NCBI GenBank assembly: GCA_020025515.1 | Contig: JAHHRZ010000014.1 | Location: 1 to 57,926 of the forward strand | DNA: 57,926 bases | Direction of reading: 5' to 3' | From: Oscillospiraceae bacterium | GTDB taxonomy: Bacteria > Bacillota > Clostridia > Oscillospirales > Oscillospiraceae | In this document: piece by piece, positions 24,701-32,251 of the stretch | How the letters are laid out: every line of letters starts with the position of its first letter | How positions within the stretch are numbered: position 1 is the first letter of the stretch | Program-made: the position numbers and the translations under genes | Notes under the pieces: generated by a model | What the model was told of the DNA's origin: nothing | The model's input: only the letters and a program-made list of their open reading frames with translations | The model's database searches: none

Positions 24701-25261
24701 GGCGCAGGCAATTTGCTGGGTGCGGAGCAATCCGGACACCTGATGTCCGTGGGTTATGACATGTATCTGAAGCTTCTGGATGAAGCTGTTCGGGAAGAGC
24801 AGGGCAAGGAAGCCCCGGTCCCCGAGTGCAGCGCAGATATCACCATCACCGCCAACATTGATAAGACCTATGTGGAGCGGGGGGAGGAGCGGATGGATCT
24901 GTACCGCCGTATGGCAGCCATTCGCAGCCAGGAGGATGCGGACGATCTTTTGGACGAGATTGTGGATCGCTATGGAGAACCGCCGAAGGGCGTTTTGAAC
25001 CTCATTGATGTGGCGCTTCTCCGGGCCAGAGCCAAGGATGCAGGGATCGTGGATATCCGCCAGAAGGGGGCAGAGCTTAGCTTTACTCTGAGAGAGATGG
25101 ACTTTGAGAAGATCAGCGGAATTTGCGGAAAAGCGCAGTATGAAAAGCGTCTGTTCTTTGCCGCTGACGCGAAAAAACCCACCCTTCGTCTGGCTCTGCC
25201 AAAGGGAGCAGATCCCTTGCGTCAGGCCAGCGCGCTGGTGGAAGAAATGCTGGAAAGCTGA
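21758..25261 (+). CDS. mfd: Transcription-repair coupling factor Mfd
   Basis: This 1167-residue ATP-dependent DNA translocase displaces stalled RNA polymerase and recruits UvrA. In order: UvrB-like N-terminal domains; the RNA-polymerase-interacting CarD-like Tudor domain (about 500-565, with LVVHDQYGIGRF); the RecG-like motor with Walker A GDVGFGKTEVALRA (about 654) and DEEQ (about 755); the helicase C domain with VAHGKMSE and RGRVGRS; and the C-terminal D7 domain. The ATG at 21758 is chosen because AAAGGAGG lies eight bases before it; a longer frame to 21692 has no ribosome binding site. A hairpin at about 21635-21661 separates it from pth but lacks a clear T tract. Confidence 0.97.
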   Translation: MELLLSALKTQPGFDALLRAAEEGKAAAATGLSQINRSHMIAALAHLGSRPIAVVCQDDLAAKRLREELKAFLNQEVPVLPSRDLNLYDAAVTSRVWEQRRLGQLYHLGRGETKIQIFSWESMSMRTMPKSVLFGSAFRLCLGQTMEVDQLLEKLTAMGYSRTSMVEGPGQFALRGGILDLYSPGQEQPVRVEFFGDELDTMGYFDPDTQRRTENVEQIMILPVAETQPGLHPQGVAGLIKDLEHLISRQRRRKNPNEDLIRTFEQDKSKLETSLHLSAADRYMALIYPEMATAFDYVPAETLVVICDQGSLHRAAKRQTEELGLLLDGMLQSGSVAGELCDYAMEWDGFCARLSNRPTVYLDAFAGAAYPEDRPPQELLSMTSKQLPGYGGNLDVAASDLAHYQRIEFSSLVLCGSRRRAEMLQTMLSERGLSSFLAFPLTSLPKPGQILLAEGSLPSGMEYPDMKLAVLSEGQLVAREIPKAKAKKVASTNRQKLASFTDLSPGDLVVHDQYGIGRFVSMEQIRVDGVVKDYVKIAYLGSDTLYIPATQLDQISKYIGGGEDTPVKLNKIGSDAWQKTKTKARKAAKDMAGELIKLYAARKREVGYAYAPDSPWQQEFEEHFPYPETEDQLRCISEIKTDMESPTPMDRLLCGDVGFGKTEVALRAIMKAVLDSKQVAMLVPTTVLAQQHYQTVVNRFRGFPVNVDVLSRFRTPAQQKRTLQNLRAGSVDIIIGTHKLLQKSVEFKDLGLLVVDEEQRFGVSHKERLKEISKGVDVLTLSATPIPRTLNMALSGIRDMSTLEAPPADRYPVQTFVMEHNQGIIDDAIRRELQRGGQVYYLYNRVETIERCAASLRERLGEGISIAVAHGKMSEDALGDIMQAMAEGEIQVLVCTTIIETGLDIPNANTLIIENADRLGLSQLHQLRGRVGRSNRHAFAYFTYKPDKSLTEVAEKRLSAIRDFAEFGSGFKIAMRDLEIRGAGNLLGAEQSGHLMSVGYDMYLKLLDEAVREEQGKEAPVPECSADITITANIDKTYVERGEERMDLYRRMAAIRSQEDADDLLDEIVDRYGEPPKGVLNLIDVALLRARAKDAGIVDIRQKGAELSFTLREMDFEKISGICGKAQYEKRLFFAADAKKPTLRLALPKGADPLRQASALVEEMLES

Positions 25262-25317
25262 GCATGAAGCTTAGTGGAGAAGGAACTGCCGCATAGTAGG
25301 CGTTTAGGCGAATCAAC

Positions 25318-25355
25318 AGGCGTAGAAACTGGAAGATTATCCATTTTCTACGCCT
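25318..25355 (+). terminator. Hairpin terminator after mfd
   Basis: The 11-bp stem AGGCGTAGAAA (25318-25328) pairs with TTTCTACGCCT (25345-25355) and is extended by TGGA/TCCA after one mismatch. The tail ATTTCCAATTTTT is moderately T-rich. It lies 57 bp past the mfd stop. Confidence 0.65.
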
Positions 25356-25504
25356 ATTTCCAATTTTTAGGAGAGAAACGTTTGCGCAAAGATGTGAATT
25401 GTGTCACAGTCCCCATAGCTGTTTGGATGAACATTCTGTGAAAACGATGCATATTTGCGTTCTAAAGGTTCACATAATTGTTACAACTTGAAATTGAAAT
25501 GTCA

Positions 25505-25532
25505 TTGCAATCTGAGGGAATTGTGGTAAAAT
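25505..25532 (+). promoter_or_regulatory. Sigma-A promoter of the VanW-domain gene
   Basis: TTGCAA (25505-25510) and TAAAAT (25527-25532) are separated by 16 bp, giving a roughly 70-nt leader before the ATT start. The rest of the 350-bp interval after mfd holds only the mfd terminator and AT-rich spacer. Confidence 0.65.
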
Positions 25533-25610
25533 ATAGCTGGACAATATTTTGAAAGAAATTGGCACCAGAAATTGCACGGCAATGCTGCCAGAGCTTAAGG
25601 GGAGATTCAT

Positions 25611-27572
25611 ATTAAAAAGGGTAAGTTTGAACAGTCGAAGAGCAAAATATCCAACGCCAAGCGTGCGCAGATTGAAAAGGCGCACAAGCAGGTGACCAAA
25701 GCATCTTCCGACTCCAAAGGAAAAAATGCAAAAAGCAAAGGGAACGGAAAAAAGAAGCTGTCAATTATTCTAATTACCTGTCTGGTTTTGCTTGTAATTG
25801 CGGCTGGTGTGTTTTTCTGGCTTTATTACAGAGATGACGGTCTGATTTTTAATAATGTATTTGCCATGGACATAAACCTTCAGGGAATGACCCAGCAGGA
25901 GGCAGAAGCGGCACTAAGGGAAAAGGCAGACAGCGCCTATGCCCAGCCTATGACCGTGACCCTTCAGAATCAAACCTTGGTTTTGAAGCCGGAGGACACT
26001 AAGGTTTCCCTGGATGCGGCAGCCCTGGCAAAGGCTGCCTATGAATATGGGCGAGACGGAAATATGTTCCAGCGGGTGAAGGCCCGTGCGGCAGCGGCAA
26101 CCACAACATATGAGATTCCGGTGGAAGAGTATGTTACATTGGATCGTGACTATGTCCGTGCTGCTTTGGAAGAATTAGGCTCTGGTTTTGCCAGCACCTT
26201 GGAGCAGAGCACGGTTACGGTGGAAGGAGAACGTCCGGATATTAAAAAGTTTGCCCTTCCTGACACCAACAGACCGGAGGATCAGCCTTCTGAGGATGAA
26301 GAATACGGCGAGGATGAGGTTATTGTGATCCCCAAGGACAAGCCCTACATTCCCAAGGATGGTCAGACGATGACGATCAAAATGGGAACCAGCGGCAGAT
26401 CTTTGGATACCGCAGCGCTGTATGAGCAGGTTCTGGATCGGTACTACAAGGCAGATTTTACCACTGTGGCGGCAGAATATCAGCAGGAAGATCCTGAGAA
26501 GCTGGATCTGAATAAGATTTTTGCCGATCACTGCGTGGCTCCCGTGGATGCGGTATTTGACGAAAAGACCTATGTGGCATCCAAGGAGGCACTGGGCTAT
26601 GGCTTCGTTTTGGAAGAGCTTCAAAAGAAGGTGGACAGTGCAAAGGAAGGAGAAGAGATCAAGGTCTCCTTCCAGCTGCTGGTTCCCAAGGCAATCAAGG
26701 CGGATCTTGAAGCGGATTTCTTCAAGGACAGTTTGGTTGCCATCAGCACAGACCACACCTGGAACGACAGGCGTACCACAAACCTGCGTTTGGCTTGTGA
26801 AGCAATCGACGGCTATATCCTGGCACCCGGTGCCACGTTCTCCTTCAATGATGTGGTAGGTGAGCGTACAGCAGAAAAGGGCTATCAGGCTGCGGCGGTC
26901 TATTCCGGAAACGACACCGTGGATGAACTGGGCGGCGGTGTCTGCCAGGTGGCTTCCACGCTGTATTATGGTGCACTGCTGGCTGACCTGGAGATTGTTG
27001 AGCGGGCTGTCCACACATTCTCTGTAAGCTATGTTCCCACCGGCATGGACGCTACAGTCTATTGGGGCTCTCTGGATTTCAAGTTTAAGAATAACACAGG
27101 GTATCCCATTAAAATCTTTATGTCTGTCTATGACGGAGCTGTCCATCTGGAATTTGTAGGAACAGACACAAAGGATTACTATGTGGAAATGGAATGGGTG
27201 GAGGACAGCTACTCTCCCTATGATGTCATTGAGGTGGAATATACCGATGAGGTCGCCAGAGAGTACCCTGACAGTGGCATCGGTGATACGATTGTGAGCG
27301 GTTACTCCGGTATCAGCGGCAATTCCTATAAGTGTAAGTATGATAAAAACACAGATGAGCTGATTTCACGGGAGTGGGAGGACGACTCCAGCTATTCACG
27401 GCGTGACAAGAAGGTTTTGGTTGCACCAAGCACACCGGAGCCTGCACCCACCGAACCGGCACCTACGGAGCCTGCCCCCACAGAACCAGCTCCTACTGAA
27501 CCGGCCCCGACAGAGCCGGCCCCCACCGACACACAGCCTACAGTCCCGGAATCCTCTGAGCCGGCAGCGTAA
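25611..27572 (+). CDS. Membrane-anchored VanW-domain protein with peptidoglycan-binding-4 region and EPAPT tail
   Basis: The protein is about 653 residues if the proposed start is right. In order: a lysine-rich cytoplasmic segment; one membrane helix at about 47-73 (LSIILITCLVLLVIAAGVFF); an extracellular region like the PG_binding_4 repeats found with VanW; the VanW domain with TTNLRLACEAIDGYILAPGA and DELGGGVCQVASTLYYGAL; then a linker and six EPAPT repeats. VanW proteins are cell-envelope proteins often tied to glycopeptide response, of unproven activity. No in-frame ATG exists upstream of the helix and a stop lies at 25596-25598. AAGGGGAG precedes ATT AAA AAG by six bases, so ATT is proposed; the fallback is GTG at 25692. 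Confidence 0.82.
   Translation: MKKGKFEQSKSKISNAKRAQIEKAHKQVTKASSDSKGKNAKSKGNGKKKLSIILITCLVLLVIAAGVFFWLYYRDDGLIFNNVFAMDINLQGMTQQEAEAALREKADSAYAQPMTVTLQNQTLVLKPEDTKVSLDAAALAKAAYEYGRDGNMFQRVKARAAAATTTYEIPVEEYVTLDRDYVRAALEELGSGFASTLEQSTVTVEGERPDIKKFALPDTNRPEDQPSEDEEYGEDEVIVIPKDKPYIPKDGQTMTIKMGTSGRSLDTAALYEQVLDRYYKADFTTVAAEYQQEDPEKLDLNKIFADHCVAPVDAVFDEKTYVASKEALGYGFVLEELQKKVDSAKEGEEIKVSFQLLVPKAIKADLEADFFKDSLVAISTDHTWNDRRTTNLRLACEAIDGYILAPGATFSFNDVVGERTAEKGYQAAAVYSGNDTVDELGGGVCQVASTLYYGALLADLEIVERAVHTFSVSYVPTGMDATVYWGSLDFKFKNNTGYPIKIFMSVYDGAVHLEFVGTDTKDYYVEMEWVEDSYSPYDVIEVEYTDEVAREYPDSGIGDTIVSGYSGISGNSYKCKYDKNTDELISREWEDDSSYSRRDKKVLVAPSTPEPAPTEPAPTEPAPTEPAPTEPAPTEPAPTDTQPTVPESSEPAA
27438..27527 (+). 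repeat. Six tandem 15-bp repeats encoding EPAPT
   Basis: Six in-frame copies of Glu-Pro-Ala-Pro-Thr lie at the C-terminus of the VanW protein. Codons vary among copies (GAG/GAA, CCT/CCG/CCA, GCA/GCC/GCT), so the repeat is kept at protein level and is not a fresh DNA expansion. Such Pro/Thr tracts usually act as stiff, cell-wall-spanning spacers. Confidence 0.9.
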
Positions 27573-27617
27573 TCTATAAAAGGCTGCCTTTGGAGTGAAG
27601 GTATCATGCTGTGATAA

Positions 27618-27655
27618 AACGGAGTGACACAGATCAATGGTGTCACTCCGTTTCT
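27618..27655 (+). terminator. Hairpin terminator after the VanW-domain gene
   Basis: A perfect 13-bp stem, AACGGAGTGACAC (27618-27630) with GTGTCACTCCGTT (27640-27652) and a 9-nt loop, followed by a short T run. Confidence 0.75.
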
Positions 27656-27773
27656 GCATAGAAATGGGAAAACAGGCCGGCTATTGCGTGGGCTTTTCCA
27701 AAGCTCCTTTCCCATTGCAATTTTAGTGGTTCTGTTGTACAATAACACGGAAAAATACCAAGGAGGTCTGGCA

Positions 27774-28187
27774 GTGGAGAATTATTTTAAGCCAGAAATG
27801 GATGTGCGTCAAGTCGGGAGTATTTCCGCTCTGGGTCTGGCCCATATGGGAGACGGAGTGTTTGAGCTGCTTGTACGGACTTGGCTGTGTACACATGGAA
27901 GAACCAAAGTGGGAAACCTCCACAAAGAAACGGTGTCCTATGTGTCGGCACCGGCACAGTCACGATTTGTTGAGCGTCTGGAGCCTATGCTGACCCAAGA
28001 GGAGCAGGGGGCTTATCGCAGAGGAAAAAACACACATGTTCACGGGGTCCCCAAGAACGCTTCGCCCAAGGAATATGCCCGGGCGACCGGTCTTGAGTGC
28101 CTGTTTGGGTATCTGTACCTGACGGGTCAGACAGAGCGGATCAATGAGCTTTTTGTGGCCGTGATGGAGGAATTATATGGCGTTTGA
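27774..28187 (+). CDS. mrnC: Mini-ribonuclease III
   Basis: This 137-residue endonuclease matures 23S rRNA in Firmicutes. It contains only the RNase III catalytic domain and no dsRNA-binding domain. Motifs: GLAHMGDGVFELLVR with the catalytic acidic residue, LHKETVSYVSAPAQ, and RRGKNTHVHGVPKNASPKEYARATGLECLFGYLYL. The start is GTG at 27774, seven bases after AAGGAGG; upstream in-frame sequence belongs to the preceding terminator. It overlaps rqcH by 11 bp, so the two are translated together. In Bacillus the gene sits elsewhere (with cysS), so this pairing is a lineage arrangement. Confidence 0.93.
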   Translation: MENYFKPEMDVRQVGSISALGLAHMGDGVFELLVRTWLCTHGRTKVGNLHKETVSYVSAPAQSRFVERLEPMLTQEEQGAYRRGKNTHVHGVPKNASPKEYARATGLECLFGYLYLTGQTERINELFVAVMEELYGV

Positions 28188-29919
28188 TGCAACCTATTTG
28201 ACAGGTGTACTAAATGAATTAAGAGAAACGGCATTGGGGGCAAGGGTGGAGAAAATCCACCAGCCTTCCAGAGATACGGTGGTGATTCTGCTCCGGTGTA
28301 CGGGAGGAAGACAGCGGCTTTTGATTGCCGCCAATCCAACAGCACCCAGAATCTATCTCACAAATGCCAACCCGGAGAACCCGGACCAGCCGCCCATGTT
28401 CTGCATGCTCCTGAGAAAACACCTGTCCGGCGGCAAGCTGATTGCGGTGGAGCAGCCTCCCATGGAGAGAATTGCACGTCTTACCTTTGAGTGCACCGAC
28501 GAAATGGGAGACCTGGTCAAAAGAACCCTGGTGGCTGAGCTTATGGGAAGGACCACCAATGTCTATCTTTTGAGTGCCGACGGCCGAATTCTGGACTGCC
28601 TGCGCCGGGTGGGATTGGATGATTCTGCCAAGCGTCAGGCGCTTCCCGGGCTGTATTACCAGGACCCGGAGCCTGTCCTGAAACGGAATCCTGCCCAGAT
28701 GGAGGAACAGGACTTCTATGCGCTTCTCAATGAGGCGGGGCCTGATCAGCTGACAGACCGACTGATGGATGGCCTGGGCGGCCTTTCTCCTCTGGTGTGT
28801 CGGGAAGCGGCGCTTTATGCGCTGGGAAATGTGGACGGAAGGCTGGAAAATCAGGATTTGGCGCAGATTGCCAAGAAGCTGGCAGCTTACTTTGCTTCCC
28901 ATCTGCGCACCTTGAAACCCTATCTTTTGGAGCAGCCCGACGGCACCCCGAAGGCCTATGCCTTTGTTCCCATTATGCAGTACGGTCCCGGCTATACCTG
29001 CCGGGAAGCGGAGTCCTTTGGGACCCTGCTTGACCGCTATCATACCTTGCGGGATCGCCGGGACACCATGCGGCAGAAGGCACAGTCCGTGAGGAAAACC
29101 GTGCAGAATCTCCGGGACCGAATCCGCCGGAAAATGGCATTGCAGGAGAAGGAACTGTCCACAGCCCAGGACCGGGAGCATCTGCGGCAGATGGGCGACA
29201 TTGTAACAGCCAATCTGCACACCATTACCAAGGGGCAGACGGTGCTTGTGGCGGAGAACTTCTATGATCCGGAAATGAAGCCCATTTCCATTCCCTTGTC
29301 GGTGTTGCTGTCTCCGCAGCAGAACGCAGCCAAGTATTATAAGGATTACGCCAAAGCAAAGACCGCCGAAAAGGAGCTGACCCACCAGCTGGCACTGGGA
29401 GCGGAGGAATTTCAGTATCTGGAAAGCGTTCTGGAAGAGCTGGAGCGGGCAGAATCGGAGGCAGAGCTGGAGGAAATCCGCCAGGAGCTGGCAGCCGGAG
29501 GCTATGTCCGGCAGGACCACGGCCGCAAGCGTATGAAGCAATCCGGTACAAAACCCATGCGGTTCGTATCTACAGACGGCTATCCCATTTTTGTGGGAAG
29601 GAACAATCGACAGAATGACGAGCTGACCACGAAACTGGCACAGAAAAATGACCTGTGGTTTCATGTGCAGAAGCAGAGTGGCAGCCATGTGATTGTTCCC
29701 TGCACAGGGCCCCAGCCTCCCGATGAAACCATCACGCAGGCGGCGCAGCTGGCGGCCTGGTTCTCTCAGGCCAGACAGAGCCAGAATGTAGCCGTGGATG
29801 TGACCCCCGTTCGATATGTGAAGAAGCCCGGCGGGGCCAAGCCCGGTATGGTGGTCTATACGACCTACCGCACTGTATTTGTGACCCCCGATGGGACCCT
29901 GACGGAAAAGTTAAAATAA
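28177..29919 (+). CDS. rqcH: Ribosome quality control protein RqcH (NFACT family)
   Basis: This 580-residue protein binds obstructed 50S-peptidyl-tRNA complexes and directs alanine tailing of stalled peptides. Domains: NFACT-N (about 1-200, with the conserved ECTDEMGDLVKRTLVAELMG segment and GRTTNVYLL), a helix-hairpin-helix middle, a long coiled coil (about 290-440), and the NFACT-R domain beginning near residue 461 with VSTDGYPIFVGRNNRQNDEL and DLWFHVQ. Older annotations call it a fibronectin-binding protein (FbpA). The ATG lies inside the mrnC stop region after GGAGGAATTAT. Confidence 0.95.
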   Translation: MAFDATYLTGVLNELRETALGARVEKIHQPSRDTVVILLRCTGGRQRLLIAANPTAPRIYLTNANPENPDQPPMFCMLLRKHLSGGKLIAVEQPPMERIARLTFECTDEMGDLVKRTLVAELMGRTTNVYLLSADGRILDCLRRVGLDDSAKRQALPGLYYQDPEPVLKRNPAQMEEQDFYALLNEAGPDQLTDRLMDGLGGLSPLVCREAALYALGNVDGRLENQDLAQIAKKLAAYFASHLRTLKPYLLEQPDGTPKAYAFVPIMQYGPGYTCREAESFGTLLDRYHTLRDRRDTMRQKAQSVRKTVQNLRDRIRRKMALQEKELSTAQDREHLRQMGDIVTANLHTITKGQTVLVAENFYDPEMKPISIPLSVLLSPQQNAAKYYKDYAKAKTAEKELTHQLALGAEEFQYLESVLEELERAESEAELEEIRQELAAGGYVRQDHGRKRMKQSGTKPMRFVSTDGYPIFVGRNNRQNDELTTKLAQKNDLWFHVQKQSGSHVIVPCTGPQPPDETITQAAQLAAWFSQARQSQNVAVDVTPVRYVKKPGGAKPGMVVYTTYRTVFVTPDGTLTEKLK

Positions 29920-29923
29920 AGAA

Positions 29924-29958
29924 ACGAGGCTGTGACCTTTTTGGGGTTACAGCCTCGT
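29924..29958 (-). terminator. Rho-independent terminator between rqcH and the SEDS gene
   Basis: ACGAGGCTGT (29924-29933) pairs with ACAGCCTCGT (29949-29958), extended inward by several pairs. On the minus strand the tail is TTTCTTTATTTT, fitting the end of the SEDS gene. The same hairpin may also stop rqcH transcripts from the other side. Confidence 0.8.
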
Positions 29959-29966
29959 ACTTGCAA

Positions 29967-31127
29967 TCAGGGATGGTAGGTGGGACGAATATAATAGTCA
30001 CGGGTAGCTGGGGCAGGGTGGGCGTGGATACTGGACACAACGCCCATTGCCAGATACATGGAGACAATGGAGCTGCCGCCGTAGCTGATAAAGGGGAGGG
30101 TCAGACCAATGACGGGAACGACACCCAGACACATTCCCACATTGATGCAAATCTGGAAAATGAGCGCTGCGGCGATGCCCACGCAAATCAGGCGGCTCAT
30201 ATAATCGGTGGCTTTGAGACCCACATAAATGGTCCGGGCAATGATGGACGTCAGAAGCAGCAGGGTGAACATGCAGCCCAAAAGGCCCAGTTCCTCGCCG
30301 ATGGCGGAGAAGATAAAGTCGGTATGCTGGGCATTCAAAGCACCCACCTGGGTTCGGTTGCCATGGAAGAGTCCCTGGCCTGTAAGCCCGCCGCCGGACA
30401 GGGAGAGGAGACTGTGCTTCATGTGCCAGCGTTCATCCTGACCGTCCGGGTCAATGGCACTGTCAAAGATTACCAGGATTCGGTTTTTCTGATAATCGTG
30501 CATGATGTTGTTCCAGAAGTAGGGGGCGATAACCGCCAGAATGGCAAAGCCGCCGATGAACCACCAAACCTTCACGCCACCCACAAAGGCCATGACAAGG
30601 AAGATAAAGACGAAAATCAGGGAGACACCGGCATCCTTTGAAAGTGCCATGTTGAGGCCCACCAGAAACACCAAATGAAAGCCCATGGGAAATACGGCTT
30701 TTGGGGAGGAGATGTTGTTCTGATGGATCTGCATGACCTTGGCCAGGAGAATGGTAAAAATGATCTTACAGATTTCAGCGGGCTGAATGTTTACGGGAAA
30801 GCCGGGGATATCCAGCCAGCTGCGGTTTCCGGTACCACCATCCGTACCGAAGGGGATCAGCATGAGAAGCAGTACCGCATCCACCGCAAAAAGCACTTCA
30901 CGCCGCTCTGCCAGACGGTCCATATCCACATTGGTTAAGAGGATATAGGATAGAACGCCCAGGACAGTTGCGCCGATCTGCACGGTCAGAAAGCGATTGC
31001 TTCCCATATAGTTGGTGGTGCTGGCGATGACCACACAACCGAAGCCTGTGGTCAAAAGACATAGAAACAACAGGACCAAGTCGCCCTTTTTACAGAATTT
31101 CTGCAAAATCCGAATGATTCTTTGCAT
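29967..31127 (-). CDS. rodA: SEDS-family peptidoglycan glycosyltransferase (RodA/FtsW)
   Basis: This 386-residue protein has about ten membrane helices. SEDS proteins polymerise glycan strands from lipid II together with a class B PBP. Landmarks: GNRSWLDIPGFPVNIQPAEICK, the extracellular loop, SGGGLTGQGLFHGNRTQVGALNAQHTDFIFSAIGEELGLLG, and the C-terminal PVIGLTLPFISYGGSSIVS. RodA versus FtsW/SpoVE cannot be settled by reading; the lack of division genes nearby and the sequence feel favour RodA. The ATG at 31127 follows AAGGAGTCCCATAT. A TACAAT -10 lies about 35 bp upstream on the minus strand, divergent from the phosphoribosyltransferase promoter. Confidence 0.9.
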   Translation of the reverse strand: MQRIIRILQKFCKKGDLVLLFLCLLTTGFGCVVIASTTNYMGSNRFLTVQIGATVLGVLSYILLTNVDMDRLAERREVLFAVDAVLLLMLIPFGTDGGTGNRSWLDIPGFPVNIQPAEICKIIFTILLAKVMQIHQNNISSPKAVFPMGFHLVFLVGLNMALSKDAGVSLIFVFIFLVMAFVGGVKVWWFIGGFAILAVIAPYFWNNIMHDYQKNRILVIFDSAIDPDGQDERWHMKHSLLSLSGGGLTGQGLFHGNRTQVGALNAQHTDFIFSAIGEELGLLGCMFTLLLLTSIIARTIYVGLKATDYMSRLICVGIAAALIFQICINVGMCLGVVPVIGLTLPFISYGGSSIVSMYLAMGVVSSIHAHPAPATRDYYIRPTYHP

Positions 31128-31238
31128 ATATGGGACTCCTTTTTGAAACTTGAGACTATTGTACCACTGATTCGGCGGGAAGTAAATAGGAAACGGCAGA
31201 AACGGCACGGACAATGAACAATCCTGCCGGAAACCCAG

Positions 31239-31266
31239 TTGACATTTTCCGGGGGAGTGGTATAAT
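31239..31266 (+). promoter_or_regulatory. Consensus sigma-A promoter of the phosphoribosyltransferase gene
   Basis: TTGACA (31239-31244) and TATAAT (31261-31266) both match consensus perfectly with a 16-bp spacer, the strongest-looking promoter in the window. The leader to the ATG is about 60 nt. Confidence 0.88.
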
Positions 31267-31335
31267 ATCTATACAAGTACAGGTGAGTCATTTGGGGCGT
31301 GAGGCCCTTATTTTTCTGATTAAAGGAGCATAATT

Positions 31336-31890
31336 ATGGTATATCATATGACAGTTGCGGGCTTGGAACGGGATCTTCCCATTTGTAAGGTTTCCGACAG
31401 CCTTTATATTGGTGCTTTCGTGATTTTCGGCGATCAGGAGCTTACGGTGGCGACTGCCCGGGATCTGCTGGCAAAGGCCCCTGCTTATGATTACCTCATT
31501 ACTGCTGAGGCAAAGGGCATTCCCCTGATTCACGAGATGGCCCGGCAGCATGGGGACAAGAAGTATATGCTGGCCCGGAAGGGTCCCAAGCTGTACATGA
31601 CCGGTGTGTTTGAGTCCACGGTCCATTCCATCACCACCGCCAAGGAGCAGAAGCTCTATCTGGACACCGCGGATGCGGAGCTCATGCGGGGCAAGCGGAT
31701 CCTCATTGTGGATGATGTGATTTCCACTGGCGAATCCCTGACGGCACTGGAAAATCTGGTGGAGAAGGCCGGCGGTGAAATCGTGGGCCGGATGGCCATT
31801 CTGGCGGAAGGTGAGGCCCAGGATCGGGAGGATATCATCTATCTGAAGAAGCTTCCTCTGTTCCATCCCGACGGAACCATTATGGAATAA
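31336..31890 (+). CDS. Type I phosphoribosyltransferase, adenine phosphoribosyltransferase-like
   Basis: This 184-residue protein has the PRPP-binding motif RILIVDDVISTGESLTAL at about 121-138 and the upstream loop ITAEAKGIPLIHEMA, the layout of the apt/xpt group of purine salvage enzymes. It may convert adenine or xanthine plus PRPP to the nucleotide, or act as a PRTase-type regulator. The base-specificity region is not decisive. It is monocistronic with a near-perfect promoter and a strong hairpin afterwards. The ATG follows AAAGGAGCATAATT. Confidence 0.82.
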   Translation: MVYHMTVAGLERDLPICKVSDSLYIGAFVIFGDQELTVATARDLLAKAPAYDYLITAEAKGIPLIHEMARQHGDKKYMLARKGPKLYMTGVFESTVHSITTAKEQKLYLDTADAELMRGKRILIVDDVISTGESLTALENLVEKAGGEIVGRMAILAEGEAQDREDIIYLKKLPLFHPDGTIME

Positions 31891-31939
31891 AAGCCGAGAA
31901 TTGCAGACAAAACAGGCAGTACCAAAATGAAAATGATAT

Positions 31940-31975
31940 GTACCACCTTTACCGGACGTCCGGTGAAGGTGGTAC
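31940..31975 (+). terminator. 36-nt near-perfect palindrome, probable terminator
   Basis: GTACCACCTT.ACCGGAC is followed directly by GTCCGGT.AAGGTGGTAC, an 18-bp arm broken by one T.G pair and with essentially no loop. It lies 50 bp after the phosphoribosyltransferase stop; only TTT follows. It may end that transcript. The sequence from 31976 to 32251 contains no gene that could be recognised, is AT-rich, and includes a direct repeat ATTCGTCC near 32071 and 32089. Confidence 0.55.
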
Positions 31976-32251
31976 TTTCATGATAAAAGCAATAGCAAAT
32001 GGAGTGATTTGCAAACAGCTGCCAATGTTGCACCCCCGGTGGAAACAGACAGCAAACACTGATTTTCAATTCGTCCCCCAATTTGAACGATTCGTCCTCT
32101 GAATGATCCGGCAGTGAATTTTTATGTTATCATAAAGCCCGGAGGTGAGGACACGAAAGAAATGATAAAATCTAAAGTATAGTATGATCCAGAACATCGG
32201 AGTTATGGTAAGAAGAGCATGAAAAATGCGCAAAGACGATAGGAGAATCAA

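Noticed and set aside
27392..27748. Gly/Val/Ser-rich minus-strand frame across the EPAPT repeats
   Set aside because: It is the antisense reading of the repeat-encoding 3' end of the VanW gene plus its terminator, not a gene.
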